Shown piece after piece: positions 16,867 to 25,492 of a stretch of DNA of 64,000 bases. Position 1 is the first letter of the stretch; each line of letters starts with the position of its first letter. Both the position numbers and the translations under genes were made by a program. The DNA comes from Pseudomonas bubulae (GTDB lineage Bacteria > Pseudomonadota > Gammaproteobacteria > Pseudomonadales > Pseudomonadaceae): the NCBI RefSeq assembly GCF_900618535.1, contig NZ_UYJA01000001.1, positions 372,001 to 436,000 of the forward strand. Direction: 5' to 3'. Below the pieces are notes generated by a model. That model did no database searches and was not told the origin of the DNA. It saw nothing but the letters and a program-made list of their open reading frames with translations.

Positions 16867-17832
16867 ATGAAAAAACTGTTTTCTGTAGTAGCGCTGACCA
16901 TCTCGGTAATTACCCCCGCCTTTTCAAGCCCTCCATCGACATTTTCCGAAGCAAAAGTCATCGCAAAGCAGAAGATCTACCTCGACCAGGCGAACAGTGC
17001 CATGGGCGAGCTGTATTGCGGCTGCAAATGGACATGGGTAGGCAAGTCGGGGGGCCGTATTGATGCGGAGTCTTGCGGCCTTCAAACCAGGAAACAACAG
17101 AGTCGCGCGCAACGCACTGAATGGGAGCACATCGTTCCTGCCTGGACATTCGGTAACCAACGTCAATGCTGGAAGAACGGTGGTCGAGAACATTGTGTGG
17201 ATGACGATCCCGTATTCCGGGCGATGGAAGCCGATCTGTTCAACCTCTACCCCTCTGTTGGCGAGGTGAACGGCGACCGTAGTAATTTCAACTACGGCAT
17301 GGCCACCGGGGTAGCGCCGCAATATGGGCAATGCAAGACGCGGGTTGATTTCAATCAACGTGCTGCGGAGCCGCGTGACGAGGTCAAAGGCCTGGTCGCG
17401 AGGACAACTTTTTACATGTTCGACAGATATAAACTGAACATGTCTCGTCAGCAGCAACAGCTACTGATGGCCTGGGACAAGCAATATCCGGTTTCGCCCT
17501 GGGAGAAAGAGCGAGATCGCCGCATTGCAGCAATCATGGGGCACTCCAATCCTTTCGTAACCGGTGATCGTCGCTGGACGCAAGGGTACAAGACCGTCGG
17601 TGAGGGGGTAGTCGGTGCCATTCCTGTTCAACCCACTCGTGTACCCGCACAGCCGATCCTGGCGAGCGCGAGTGGCGTGAGTTCGATCATCGGTAACCGC
17701 AAAAGCCAGCTTTACCACCTCTCGATGGGGTGCCCTGGTTATGGCCAGGTGTCAGCGAAAAACCAAGTAACCTTTGACTCCGAATCTGAGGCTCAGGCAG
17801 CAGGATATCGAAAGGCAGGCAACTGCAAATAG
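16867..17832 (+). CDS. secreted endonuclease I with extra C-terminal metal-binding-like domain
   Basis: The 321-residue product starts with a signal peptide (MKKLFSVVALTISVITPAFS, cleavage near residue 21). It continues with the endonuclease I core: CGCKWTW, the beta-beta-alpha-metal histidine in EWEHIVPAW (E87, H88), and NRSNFNYG-like GDRSNFNYG (137-144). Such enzymes cut double-stranded DNA in the periplasm or medium. After about residue 265 comes an added module, GNRKSQLYHLSMGCPGY, ending in AAGYRKAGNC. This resembles the small Ada-like zinc/DNA-contact domain found on some secreted nucleases. The ATG at 16867 is chosen because it begins a proper signal peptide. It converges on the kinase-like gene. 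Confidence 0.87.
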   Translation: MKKLFSVVALTISVITPAFSSPPSTFSEAKVIAKQKIYLDQANSAMGELYCGCKWTWVGKSGGRIDAESCGLQTRKQQSRAQRTEWEHIVPAWTFGNQRQCWKNGGREHCVDDDPVFRAMEADLFNLYPSVGEVNGDRSNFNYGMATGVAPQYGQCKTRVDFNQRAAEPRDEVKGLVARTTFYMFDRYKLNMSRQQQQLLMAWDKQYPVSPWEKERDRRIAAIMGHSNPFVTGDRRWTQGYKTVGEGVVGAIPVQPTRVPAQPILASASGVSSIIGNRKSQLYHLSMGCPGYGQVSAKNQVTFDSESEAQAAGYRKAGNCK

Positions 17833-17853
17833 TTGCTTTCGGTGAATACCGGG

Positions 17854-18465
17854 CTATCGAAGCACTCTATGGATCTGCGAAATCACCTGCATCGTTGCGT
17901 CTTCGATGGTTCCCTCATTACGGCATAAAACCCAGCCGTGATCTGCAATCGCCCGCTCGAACGCCTGGGTACAGGCAACATGTTCTTCCAGCTTATGGAT
18001 CACCGTACTGTTCAGCCCTCGCGAGCGGGCCGCTGCCCTCGCCCATGAAATATCAGGGTCGGTGACAACCCCGACATGCAGGTCCGGGACTTGCACGTTT
18101 CGATCAATGTTCAACTGCAGAATCTCTGCAAACGGGATTATCCGGCGAAATGCGGCATCAGAGGGGTACCAGCGATCAATCAGGATGATGCTGTCGGGTG
18201 GCTGCTTAGCCAATACGTGCCGGGATATCCAGGTACGGCTGTCAGCAAGGCGTTCACAAACCCGCAACTCTAATTCCCGGCCGGGATTTCTGACGAGTTT
18301 GTTGACGAGGGCCATTGTTTCACCTCGATAGGGATCGCTTTTTTTCTCGCAAAGCCGGATCACCTTTTTGTTGTCTGCCCTCAGAGCTTTGGTGACGGCC
18401 TCCAGCAGTGTGGTTTTTCCAGCGCCCTTGGGCCCATCCAGAGAAACAAACAGCGCACGGTTCAT
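17854..18465 (-). CDS. thymidylate-kinase-like P-loop nucleoside monophosphate kinase
   Basis: The 203-residue protein has the P-loop GPKGAGKTT at 11-19, the dTMP-binding segment around KKSDPYRGE, the DRWYPSDAAF motif (DRY/DRW class, about 97-106) and a lid-like basic region ARAAARSRGL. This is the dTMP kinase fold, but the sequence is divergent from the housekeeping Tmk, which usually sits with holB. Its isolated position suggests a paralogue that phosphorylates another nucleotide or acts in repair or immunity; the function is not determined. The Shine-Dalgarno AAGTGAAGA is weak. Confidence 0.7.
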   Translation of the reverse strand: MNRALFVSLDGPKGAGKTTLLEAVTKALRADNKKVIRLCEKKSDPYRGETMALVNKLVRNPGRELELRVCERLADSRTWISRHVLAKQPPDSIILIDRWYPSDAAFRRIIPFAEILQLNIDRNVQVPDLHVGVVTDPDISWARAAARSRGLNSTVIHKLEEHVACTQAFERAIADHGWVLCRNEGTIEDATMQVISQIHRVLR

Positions 18466-18584
18466 TCTTCACTTAACAATTGATTCATTGATGAGCACTC
18501 TAACCTGAATAGGTACCAACGGGCCTGAAAATTACAGGCTTACAGCCGCTGCAGCCAAAGCCGCCAACCAGCAATCATCGCGTT

Positions 18585-19775
18585 TCACACCGCCACCACC
18601 ACCCGCTCGACCGCAACACCCTCCCCATCCAAGCGTCGGGCCAGCAAACAGGTGAACGCCAGTACCGGAATCACGGCACAGGCAGCGGCTATCCACAACA
18701 GCATCGTGTAACCCTGACCCACCAGTTGCCCGGCCAGTGCCGGCCCGGCCATGGAGCTCAAGGCAAACGCGCCGGGGATCAGCATGATCGAGCGGCCACT
18801 GCGGTCCAGCCGTGCAATTGCTGCTGTCTGATAAACGCAGCCCCAGGTGAAACCTACTTCCCAGATCCATGCGCCCGCGGCATACATCACAAAGCCTTCG
18901 GCATTGCCCAGCAACAACAGCCCGGTGCCCAGCACCAGCATGACGATGAGATGCGGCACGCGTACGCCCAGGCGGTCACCGACCGCGGCCAGAGTTAGTG
19001 CGGCGGCCCCCCCCAGCAGTTTCAATACGGCAAAAACGATACCCAGTTCGCCCGGTTGCAGTGCCAGGCCATGGCCCAGTCGCTCCAGGAAAGCCCACAG
19101 GCCGATTTGCCCGGCGCCGAACAGGAAGAAAAACCCCAGCGCGGCATAAGCCGCTGGCGGTAATTGAAAACGTGACAACACCGAACCATCCCGCGGTGGT
19201 GTGTCTCTACCGATAAAGTCCTCGCGCCTGGGCAATGCCAGGGCACTGAGGCTCAGCAGCAGGATGATCGCTGCGAGCATTACTACGGCACCGGTGTAGT
19301 GGAAATACGCGATGACCAGCGAAGGCAGCGCGAATAACACGGCTGCCACCAACCCCAATTCAATGCCCAGGCGCAAGCCCAGGGCGCGCTCTTTGTTGGC
19401 CATTTCGCCCATGATACGCATGCCCAGGCAGGTCATGAGTGCGGCAAAAAAGCCAATCAGCGCCCACAACGGCAACTGCGCCGTGGCGGGCAGCCATGAC
19501 GTCATCCAGTACGCTGCAGCCGCGCCAGTGGCGCAGCCCAGCGTCAGCCAGCGCCAGTTCAAACGGTCGATCAGCACGACGGCCATCAGGGTGCCCAGCA
19601 GGTAGCCGGCAAAACAAACAGCACCCAGCAGGCCGACCCGTTCGACACTGAAGCCCAGGCTGTCAACCATCGAGCCAAGCAGGATCGGCAAGGTATTGAA
19701 CGGCAAGCCGCCAATGGTCGAGGCGAAGCTGGCCGCCAGCATGATCGCCATTGTCTTGCGGCTACTCATGTTCAT
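18585..19775 (-). CDS. MFS carrier of the Rieske-oxygenase cluster
   Basis: The 396-residue, 12-TM carrier has MFS features in the second-segment loop (LLGAVCFAGYLLGT) and repeated Gly/Pro-rich helices. I cannot assign a subfamily with confidence. It starts 23 nt after the Rieske oxygenase stop on the same strand, with CAGGA upstream, so the two should be co-transcribed. It most likely imports the oxygenase substrate or exports a product. Confidence 0.82.
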   Translation of the reverse strand: MNMSSRKTMAIMLAASFASTIGGLPFNTLPILLGSMVDSLGFSVERVGLLGAVCFAGYLLGTLMAVVLIDRLNWRWLTLGCATGAAAAYWMTSWLPATAQLPLWALIGFFAALMTCLGMRIMGEMANKERALGLRLGIELGLVAAVLFALPSLVIAYFHYTGAVVMLAAIILLLSLSALALPRREDFIGRDTPPRDGSVLSRFQLPPAAYAALGFFFLFGAGQIGLWAFLERLGHGLALQPGELGIVFAVLKLLGGAAALTLAAVGDRLGVRVPHLIVMLVLGTGLLLLGNAEGFVMYAAGAWIWEVGFTWGCVYQTAAIARLDRSGRSIMLIPGAFALSSMAGPALAGQLVGQGYTMLLWIAAACAVIPVLAFTCLLARRLDGEGVAVERVVVAV

Positions 19776-19798
19776 TGCGCGTTCCTGCCCGGAGTTGA

Positions 19799-20836
19799 TC
19801 AGCGATGGTCGACGGTGATGATTTCACTGCGCCCGGCAGTCGATGCCGGCACGCTGTCTTCGTCCATAAAGAACTGGGCGTACCAGTCGCGCAGTTGATA
19901 GACCGGACCATCACCTTCAGCCAGCACCGGTTTGTCGACCCGGATCTTGTGCTGCCAGATCACCACGTCCTGATAGAAAGCATCGCGATTACGCAGCACA
20001 TAATCCTGGGCCAGCGCCCTGCTCTGCTCTTCGCTCCAGCCCGGGATCTTTTTCACCATGCAACCAAAACGCAGCTCGAAACTGTTGGCGTCGATCGGGA
20101 CGTGGCAGTTGAGCAGGATCGAGTGAATTTCCATGCCCTCGAACACTGCGCGCATGCGGGTAAAATGCGTCGCCGGGCCGTAATAGGCAGACTCGGCAAC
20201 CAGGTCCCCGCCCAGCCGGTCCGAGTCGCCGTGGAAAATCTGCTGGGCAATATGGCCTTCGAAAATATTCGCGAAGTACTTGGTCGGCGTGCCATGCACC
20301 GGGCCGAAGTGCTGGGCGTCCGCGAGGTTGTCGACCAGTTCCCGGGGGTTGGTCTCAATGACCAGTTTGTCCATGTGCCAGTCATGCAGCCATTCATCGC
20401 TGTCCTGCTCCGGCAAATGCGGGATCACCACATTGTCTGCCGGGGCCTTGCCCTCAGGGTTGTTCCACACGAACAGCAGGTTGTTTTCTTCACAGGTCAA
20501 CCAGCGGCGGGTTTTGGCCTTGGGCGGGATCCGCTTGCAATATGGAATCTCGACGCACTTGCCACTGGCGTCGTATTGCCAATGGTGAAAGGGGCACACA
20601 ACCCGGTCGTTTTCCAGGGTGCCTTGTGACAGGTCGGCGCCCATGTGCGGGCAATGGGCATCGATCACGCTGATCTCGCCACTGGCCGTGGCAAACGCCA
20701 GCAAGCGTGTGCCGAAAATATTCAGTGTATGGAGCTGGCCATCCCGGTAGTCGGCCGCATCACCCAGGCAATGCCAGCCCCGGCCAAAGCGAGGTGCCAG
20801 AATACTGTCAACGTTGATTGCTGCGAGTTTGGTCAT
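19799..20836 (-). CDS. Rieske non-haem iron oxygenase, KshA-like
   Basis: The 345-residue oxygenase component has a Rieske [2Fe-2S] site C62-x-H64 and C81-x-x-H84 (HCPHMGADLSQGT, CPFHHW). The mononuclear iron site is in DNLADAQHFGPVH (D173, H176, H181). The C-terminal DGPVYQLRDWYAQF, the mid-protein LLNCHVPID and the IPYCKRIPPKAKTR segment closely recall KshA, the oxygenase of 3-ketosteroid 9-alpha-hydroxylase. This suggests hydroxylation of a large alicyclic or terpenoid-like substrate. A reductase partner is not encoded nearby. A palindromic element lies 72 nt upstream of the start, and GAGGACA serves as ribosome-binding site. Confidence 0.87.
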   Translation of the reverse strand: MTKLAAINVDSILAPRFGRGWHCLGDAADYRDGQLHTLNIFGTRLLAFATASGEISVIDAHCPHMGADLSQGTLENDRVVCPFHHWQYDASGKCVEIPYCKRIPPKAKTRRWLTCEENNLLFVWNNPEGKAPADNVVIPHLPEQDSDEWLHDWHMDKLVIETNPRELVDNLADAQHFGPVHGTPTKYFANIFEGHIAQQIFHGDSDRLGGDLVAESAYYGPATHFTRMRAVFEGMEIHSILLNCHVPIDANSFELRFGCMVKKIPGWSEEQSRALAQDYVLRNRDAFYQDVVIWQHKIRVDKPVLAEGDGPVYQLRDWYAQFFMDEDSVPASTAGRSEIITVDHR

Positions 20837-20908
20837 TGTTATTGTCCTCGTGTGAAAATCCCCGGTCCTATGCCCGCTGGATTTTCACCGAACCCGCTGC
20901 CGTCCTCA

Positions 20909-20924
20909 TCCTCCGCATGGACTA
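20909..20924 (-). promoter_or_regulatory. regulon inverted repeat upstream of the Rieske gene
   Basis: TCCTC-CGCATG-GACTA is a degenerate copy (two changes) of TCGTC-N6-GACGA, found exactly at two other promoters of the cluster. It is 72 nt upstream of the Rieske start, almost the same distance as the other two copies. Confidence 0.6.
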
Positions 20925-20937
20925 ACAATGCCTGCTT

Positions 20938-22179
20938 TCAGGCACTGTTTTGCGTCAATCCGGTTTTTTTTCTGCTGGCCTTGGCGCCGGGCAATAACGC
21001 CAGCCCTGGCTTGCCCAGGGCAACCACACTGTTGAGGATGATGCGCACCAGTTCAGTCTGGCGGCGCACACCGGTCTTCGAGAAAATCGAGCGCAAGTGT
21101 GCCCTTGCAGTATTACGACGCACATTCAACGCCTCGGCAGCTTCTTCCAGGGACAGGCCATTGGCCAGTTCCATCGCCAGGGCGGTTTCAGCCCGGGTCA
21201 GGTTGAACAGCTGCTTGGTCAGGGTTTCGCTGGCCATGGACCGTCCTGCAGCGTCGCGGATGTATACCACCACCCCTGGGGTGCCTTTGCCCTCGGCCCA
21301 GTCCTGAGTCGCAATGGCCTCGACCACCACCCCCAGGTTGATCTGCCCCGAGGGCCTGGAGACTGACATGGCTTCAGCCTGCGTGCCTTCCTGCACATTG
21401 CCGGTGTCACGGTTAAATGCGTTGCGGACCAGGCGCTGCAGTTCGCGATTGTCGCTGGGGTAAGTCGCCTCAAGGTGTCCGCCAACCAGTTTGAGGCCGT
21501 CTGCCTGCTCCAGCAGTTCGCTGGCCATCGGGTTCAGGCTCAGGACCTTGCCCTGTTGATCCAGCACAATGGTGGCCACCGACAGGCGACTGATCGCCTG
21601 CGAGTACAGCTCGGTCATCGACTCGCTGCGGTCGATCAGGTTGTGCACATGCATGGCACGGCGCAAATGCGGTATGAACATGCCACACAGGCTGCGTTCA
21701 CTGGCACTGAAGTTGGGCGCGGATTTTGGCCGGGTAATGCGAAAGCGCAGCTTGCCGCCATCAGGCGTGGAAATATCGGCAGCCATGATGTGGTAGGTGT
21801 CGTGCACGGTGCCATAGGTCTTGAAGTAAGCCGAGCGGGTCCACTGTTCCTCACTCATCAGGTCGTCGACAGTGAACACCCGGTCCATTGGCGGGTTGTT
21901 GAATGGCGTGAGCGCTTGTGGGTAGGCCCAGTAACTCACCTCGCCTTCGCGCTCAATGTCACCCACTACGATCATCAGGCCCAGGTCAGGTTGCTCGGGG
22001 ACGCGCAAGATCAGGATGACATAGTTGGCCTGGTACAGATTGCGCACATGGCGCAGGGTCTTGGCCATCAGCCTGGGCTCCAGCGAGCCGTCGTAAAACT
22101 CGCCGATAAGGCTGTCATACTCGGTCAGGTTCAAGCCCATGTCTGCCAGGGTCTGAACACTCAAGCCGCTATTATCCAT
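20938..22179 (-). CDS. LuxR-family transcriptional regulator
   Basis: The 413-residue protein has a long N-terminal region with a PAS-like fold (about 180-300, including LSVATIVLDQQGKVLSLNP). The C-terminal LuxR helix-turn-helix (about 325-390) contains LTRAETALAMELANGLSLEE, then the recognition helix VRRNTARAHLRSIFSKTGVRRQTELV. There is no receiver domain with phospho-Asp, no autoinducer domain and no MalT-type ATPase, so it probably binds a small ligand. GAGGAGAG just before ATG 22179 decides the start. It lies between the Rieske gene and the acyl-CoA synthetase and is the only regulator of the cluster, so it is the best candidate to bind the shared inverted repeats. Confidence 0.87.
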   Translation of the reverse strand: MDNSGLSVQTLADMGLNLTEYDSLIGEFYDGSLEPRLMAKTLRHVRNLYQANYVILILRVPEQPDLGLMIVVGDIEREGEVSYWAYPQALTPFNNPPMDRVFTVDDLMSEEQWTRSAYFKTYGTVHDTYHIMAADISTPDGGKLRFRITRPKSAPNFSASERSLCGMFIPHLRRAMHVHNLIDRSESMTELYSQAISRLSVATIVLDQQGKVLSLNPMASELLEQADGLKLVGGHLEATYPSDNRELQRLVRNAFNRDTGNVQEGTQAEAMSVSRPSGQINLGVVVEAIATQDWAEGKGTPGVVVYIRDAAGRSMASETLTKQLFNLTRAETALAMELANGLSLEEAAEALNVRRNTARAHLRSIFSKTGVRRQTELVRIILNSVVALGKPGLALLPGAKASRKKTGLTQNSA

Positions 22180-22315
22180 CGCCCTCTCCTCACGGGACAC
22201 CGCCTGGGCCCTGCCCGTTGTTATTGTTATGTCGTGCCTGACTGAGGTTTACCGACAGTCGCTGTAAACGGTATGCGGGGCATCGTGCAGAAGACCTGCC
22301 CCGCAGGCCGATCGG

Positions 22316-24178
22316 TCACTGGCTGGTGTCCCCGATAAAAGCGGCCAGGCCAATGCGCTCCAGCACCTGTGCGCTGTACGGCACATAGCTGCGGCTGCTG
22401 TCATCACGGATAAACAGCGGGTCGCTGAATGCTGCAGGGGCATAGCCCTGACGTTGCAGGTCGACCTTGCGCAACTTGAAGGTACTGGTCAGGTCAGCCG
22501 CTGCCGATACCCGTACGAACACCGGGGCGGCGTAACGCGGCAAGCGCGTTTCGGTCAATGCATAGAACGCCTGCGGGTCGAAGCGGCGGCCCGGCTGCAT
22601 CAACACCGCCGCCATACCGGCGCGCCCCTCCTGCCCGGGTACTTGCACGCCATAAATGTTGATCAGCTCAAGGCCTTCGAAGTCGCCCAGCGCAGCCGCC
22701 ACCTCAAGGGTGGAAACGTTTTCACTTTTCCAGCGGAAAGTGTCGCCAATGCGGTCGATAAAATACAGGTAGCCGTCCTTGTCAAAACGCAGCAGGTCAC
22801 CTGAACTCCAGTAGGCATCGCCCTGGCTGAACACATTGCGACGAATCTTGCTGGCAGTCGCCTCGGCTGAGGTATAACCCTCGAAACGCCCGCCGCCGAT
22901 GTCGGGATGGTTGATGATAAAACCCAGGGCCTCACCCACCTCGCCCTCCTCGCACAGCTGGTAGAAGCCATTTTCGTCCCGTGGGTGGCTGTCGGTTTCA
23001 ACGTCATAGCGCACCAGGCGCAAGTTGCTCTTTTCCCAGTACGGCACACGGCCGCAAGCCCCCAGATAATTGTCGACATTGACCACATTGGTGTTGGACT
23101 CGGTGGAGCCCCAGCCTTCAAACACGTGGATCGGCCCGAAACGGCGCAGCCAGTTCTGCCAGCTTTCGCGGGTCAACCCGGCGCCGAGCATGCAGCGCAG
23201 ACCGTGGTCACGTTCACCGGCCACCTCGGGCTGGTTGAGCAGATAGCGGCAGATTTCACCGATGTACTGGAACACGCTCACATGATGCTTGCGCACATCA
23301 TTCCAGAACTCACGGACACTGAATTTGCGCCGTACCACAATGGCTGCACCGGTTTTCAGCGCGGTGGACGTCACGGACGTGGCGGCTGCACCGTGATACA
23401 GCGGCAAGCAGCAGTAAAACACGTCATGGGCAGTGGTTTGCAGGGTGATTTCCATGATGTCACCGGTCGACATCCAGCGCATATGGCTATAACGCGCCGC
23501 TTTCGGCAGGCCGGTGGTGCCCGAGGTAAAGATCAGCAGGCACGGGCTCTCGGCTCTCAGGTCGGCGCGCACATCACGAGGGAATGGCATGGCGGGGGCT
23601 GTGGCCAGTGCTTGAGCCAGTCCGGTATCGACCTGTGACGGCATGGCCCCGGTCCATGGCTGCTCGGCATCCGCTACCAGCCATAAGGGCAGCGGTGGCA
23701 AGCCTTGAGTGGCAAGCACATTGCCCAGCACCTCTTCGCCGACCAGCATGGCCTTGGCATCGATCGCCTGCAGCGCGTGCACCAGTGGCCGGCCGCTGAC
23801 CTGGGTATTGACGAAACCCGCCACCACGCCGAGCTTGGCCAGGGCGAACCAGCAACAGAAAAACTCCGGGCGGTTCTCCATCGCCAGGGCGCAGACATCA
23901 CCCGGACGCAGGCCGCGGGCATACAGGACATGGGCCAAACGGTCGGCGCGGGCATTGATCAGGGCGAAACTGAGACGCTGTTCGCCATAAATGATAAAGG
24001 GCCGTTCGCCGTGACGCTGCGCCTGCTCTTCGAGGCGATCGGCAAGGGTGTAGCGATCGGCCGGTTTGATCCGGGCACTGGCGGCGGCCCGCAAATCGAG
24101 AATTGCCTGCGTCTGCTCCCGTGGCACAACTGCCCGTTCGGCACTGGACAGCAGGGTTGCGTTGTTGAAATCGTTCAT
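22316..24178 (-). CDS. acyl-CoA synthetase of the FATP/very-long-chain type
   Basis: The 620-residue ATP-dependent ligase joins a carboxylic acid to CoA through an acyl-AMP. The AMP motif FTSGTTGLPKAARYSH lies at about 213-228, and FEGWGSTESN (A5-type) and SGDLLRFDKDGYLYFIDRIGD (about 465-485) are present. The pattern FRWKSENVSTLEVA is typical of the FATP/very-long-chain and bile-acid-type synthetases rather than FadD. ATG 24178 follows GGAGATAAGG; a start nine codons upstream is less likely. The ATG lies 32 nt after the acyl-CoA dehydrogenase stop, so the two form an operon that activates an acid and begins its beta-oxidation. Confidence 0.87.
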   Translation of the reverse strand: MNDFNNATLLSSAERAVVPREQTQAILDLRAAASARIKPADRYTLADRLEEQAQRHGERPFIIYGEQRLSFALINARADRLAHVLYARGLRPGDVCALAMENRPEFFCCWFALAKLGVVAGFVNTQVSGRPLVHALQAIDAKAMLVGEEVLGNVLATQGLPPLPLWLVADAEQPWTGAMPSQVDTGLAQALATAPAMPFPRDVRADLRAESPCLLIFTSGTTGLPKAARYSHMRWMSTGDIMEITLQTTAHDVFYCCLPLYHGAAATSVTSTALKTGAAIVVRRKFSVREFWNDVRKHHVSVFQYIGEICRYLLNQPEVAGERDHGLRCMLGAGLTRESWQNWLRRFGPIHVFEGWGSTESNTNVVNVDNYLGACGRVPYWEKSNLRLVRYDVETDSHPRDENGFYQLCEEGEVGEALGFIINHPDIGGGRFEGYTSAEATASKIRRNVFSQGDAYWSSGDLLRFDKDGYLYFIDRIGDTFRWKSENVSTLEVAAALGDFEGLELINIYGVQVPGQEGRAGMAAVLMQPGRRFDPQAFYALTETRLPRYAAPVFVRVSAAADLTSTFKLRKVDLQRQGYAPAAFSDPLFIRDDSSRSYVPYSAQVLERIGLAAFIGDTSQ

Positions 24179-24210
24179 CCTTATCTCCGATATTGGGGCC
24201 ACTGCGTAAC

Positions 24211-25380
24211 TCAGCGTTGTGTGCGCGGCATGCCCAGGCCGAACTGGGCAATCAGCTCGCGCTGGATCTCATTGGTGCCACCGCCAAAGGTCAGGTTGAC
24301 CGATGCCCGCACCTCATATTCCAGCTCGCCAAGCAGATAAGCCGCTGCCGAACCGGCCCGGGTCAGGCCACTGGCACCCAGGATGGCTGACAGCTTGCGC
24401 AGGATCTCGATCGCCGACTCCGAGCCGTAGACCTTGGTGGTCGAGGCCAGTGCGACGTCCACACGGTCGCGTTCAAGGTCGGCGGCAATCCGGAAATTGA
24501 TCAGGCGCATGGCTTCAAGCCGGGCATAACACTCGGCCAGATCGCGCTTGACCCAGGCCACATCAGTGGCGCGGTGGCCCTGCTCATCGGCGCAACGTGC
24601 CCACAGATAGACGCGGTTGAACAGGCTGACCACTTTGTCGGACCAGCCCCCCAGGCCCAGGCGTTCGTGGTTGAGCTGAGCCGTGATCAGTTTCCAGCCG
24701 CCATGCAACTCACCCACCAGCATGTTGCGTGGCACCCGCACATTGTCGTAATAGGTGGCCGCCGTAGGGTTGCCGGAGGTCGGGATCAGGGTGCTGGAAA
24801 ACCCCTGGGCACGGGTGTCGAGAATCAGGATCGAAATGCCCTTGTGACGCGCCTGCTCGGGGTCGGTACGGGCCGCCAGCCAGATGAAGTCGGCCGCATC
24901 GGCGCCCGAGGTCCAGAGCTTGCTGCCATTGACCACAAAACCGTTGGCATCTTCACGGGCGGTGGTTTTCAATACCGCCAGATCGCTGCCAGCACTGGCT
25001 TCGGAGTAACCGATGGCGAAGTTGATGTCCCCGGCGGCGATCCCTGGCAGGAATTTATCCTTTTGCAACGCCGAGCCGTGGGCCATCAGCGCCGGGCCAA
25101 CGGTACTGATGGTCACGAATGGCAGTGGCGCGCCGGCGATATTGGCTTCTTCAAAGAAAATCAATTGCTCGGTCGGGCCATAACCCTGCCCGCCATAGGC
25201 CTTGGGCCAGCCTACCGCCAGCCAGCCATCGCGACCGATTTGCGCGATGGTGCGGCGAAACAGCTCGCCACCTTCGGTACCGCGCATCTGCTGGCGCAGC
25301 TCGGGAGTCATCAGGTTCTGGAAATAGTCCCGGACCTTGAGTCGCAATGCATGCTGTTCAGGGGTGAGATCGACAAACAT
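24211..25380 (-). CDS. acyl-CoA dehydrogenase
   Basis: The 389-residue FAD enzyme introduces a trans-2 double bond into an acyl-CoA. Visible features are the N-terminal helical domain, AIGYSEASAGSDLAVLKTTA (FAD/substrate loop), the WKLITAQLNHERLG region and the C-terminal FGGGTNEIQRELIAQFGLG motif. The catalytic Glu cannot be placed with certainty; the FadE17/26-like subfamily, with an N-terminal PEQHALRLKVRDYF, is often found in steroid and branched-acid pathways. ATG 25380 (MFVDLTPEQ) is chosen because the extension to 25698 is unlike the family. It is preceded by a regulon inverted repeat 74 nt upstream. Confidence 0.88.
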   Translation of the reverse strand: MFVDLTPEQHALRLKVRDYFQNLMTPELRQQMRGTEGGELFRRTIAQIGRDGWLAVGWPKAYGGQGYGPTEQLIFFEEANIAGAPLPFVTISTVGPALMAHGSALQKDKFLPGIAAGDINFAIGYSEASAGSDLAVLKTTAREDANGFVVNGSKLWTSGADAADFIWLAARTDPEQARHKGISILILDTRAQGFSSTLIPTSGNPTAATYYDNVRVPRNMLVGELHGGWKLITAQLNHERLGLGGWSDKVVSLFNRVYLWARCADEQGHRATDVAWVKRDLAECYARLEAMRLINFRIAADLERDRVDVALASTTKVYGSESAIEILRKLSAILGASGLTRAGSAAAYLLGELEYEVRASVNLTFGGGTNEIQRELIAQFGLGMPRTQR

Positions 25381-25454
25381 GGGGACGCGCCTCCAGACCG
25401 TTAGAAAACGTGCTTGTGTGCGGCTCACTCTAAGGCTGTCTGCGCCCCGCCGCT

Positions 25455-25470
25455 TCGTCTGTATGGACGA
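25455..25470 (-). promoter_or_regulatory. regulon inverted repeat upstream of the acyl-CoA dehydrogenase operon
   Basis: TCGTC-TGTATG-GACGA is a perfect inverted repeat with a 6-nt spacer, extended to TTCGTC...GACGAA at 25454-25471. It lies 74 nt upstream of the acyl-CoA dehydrogenase start, matching the placement of the copies at 20909 and 27005. Confidence 0.7.
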
Positions 25471-25492
25471 ACAAAACAACCGTCTGCCAGGA

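Noticed and set aside
22907..23638. 243-codon plus-strand frame inside the acyl-CoA synthetase
   Set aside because: Antisense to a gene with complete AMP-binding motifs and with no independent features.
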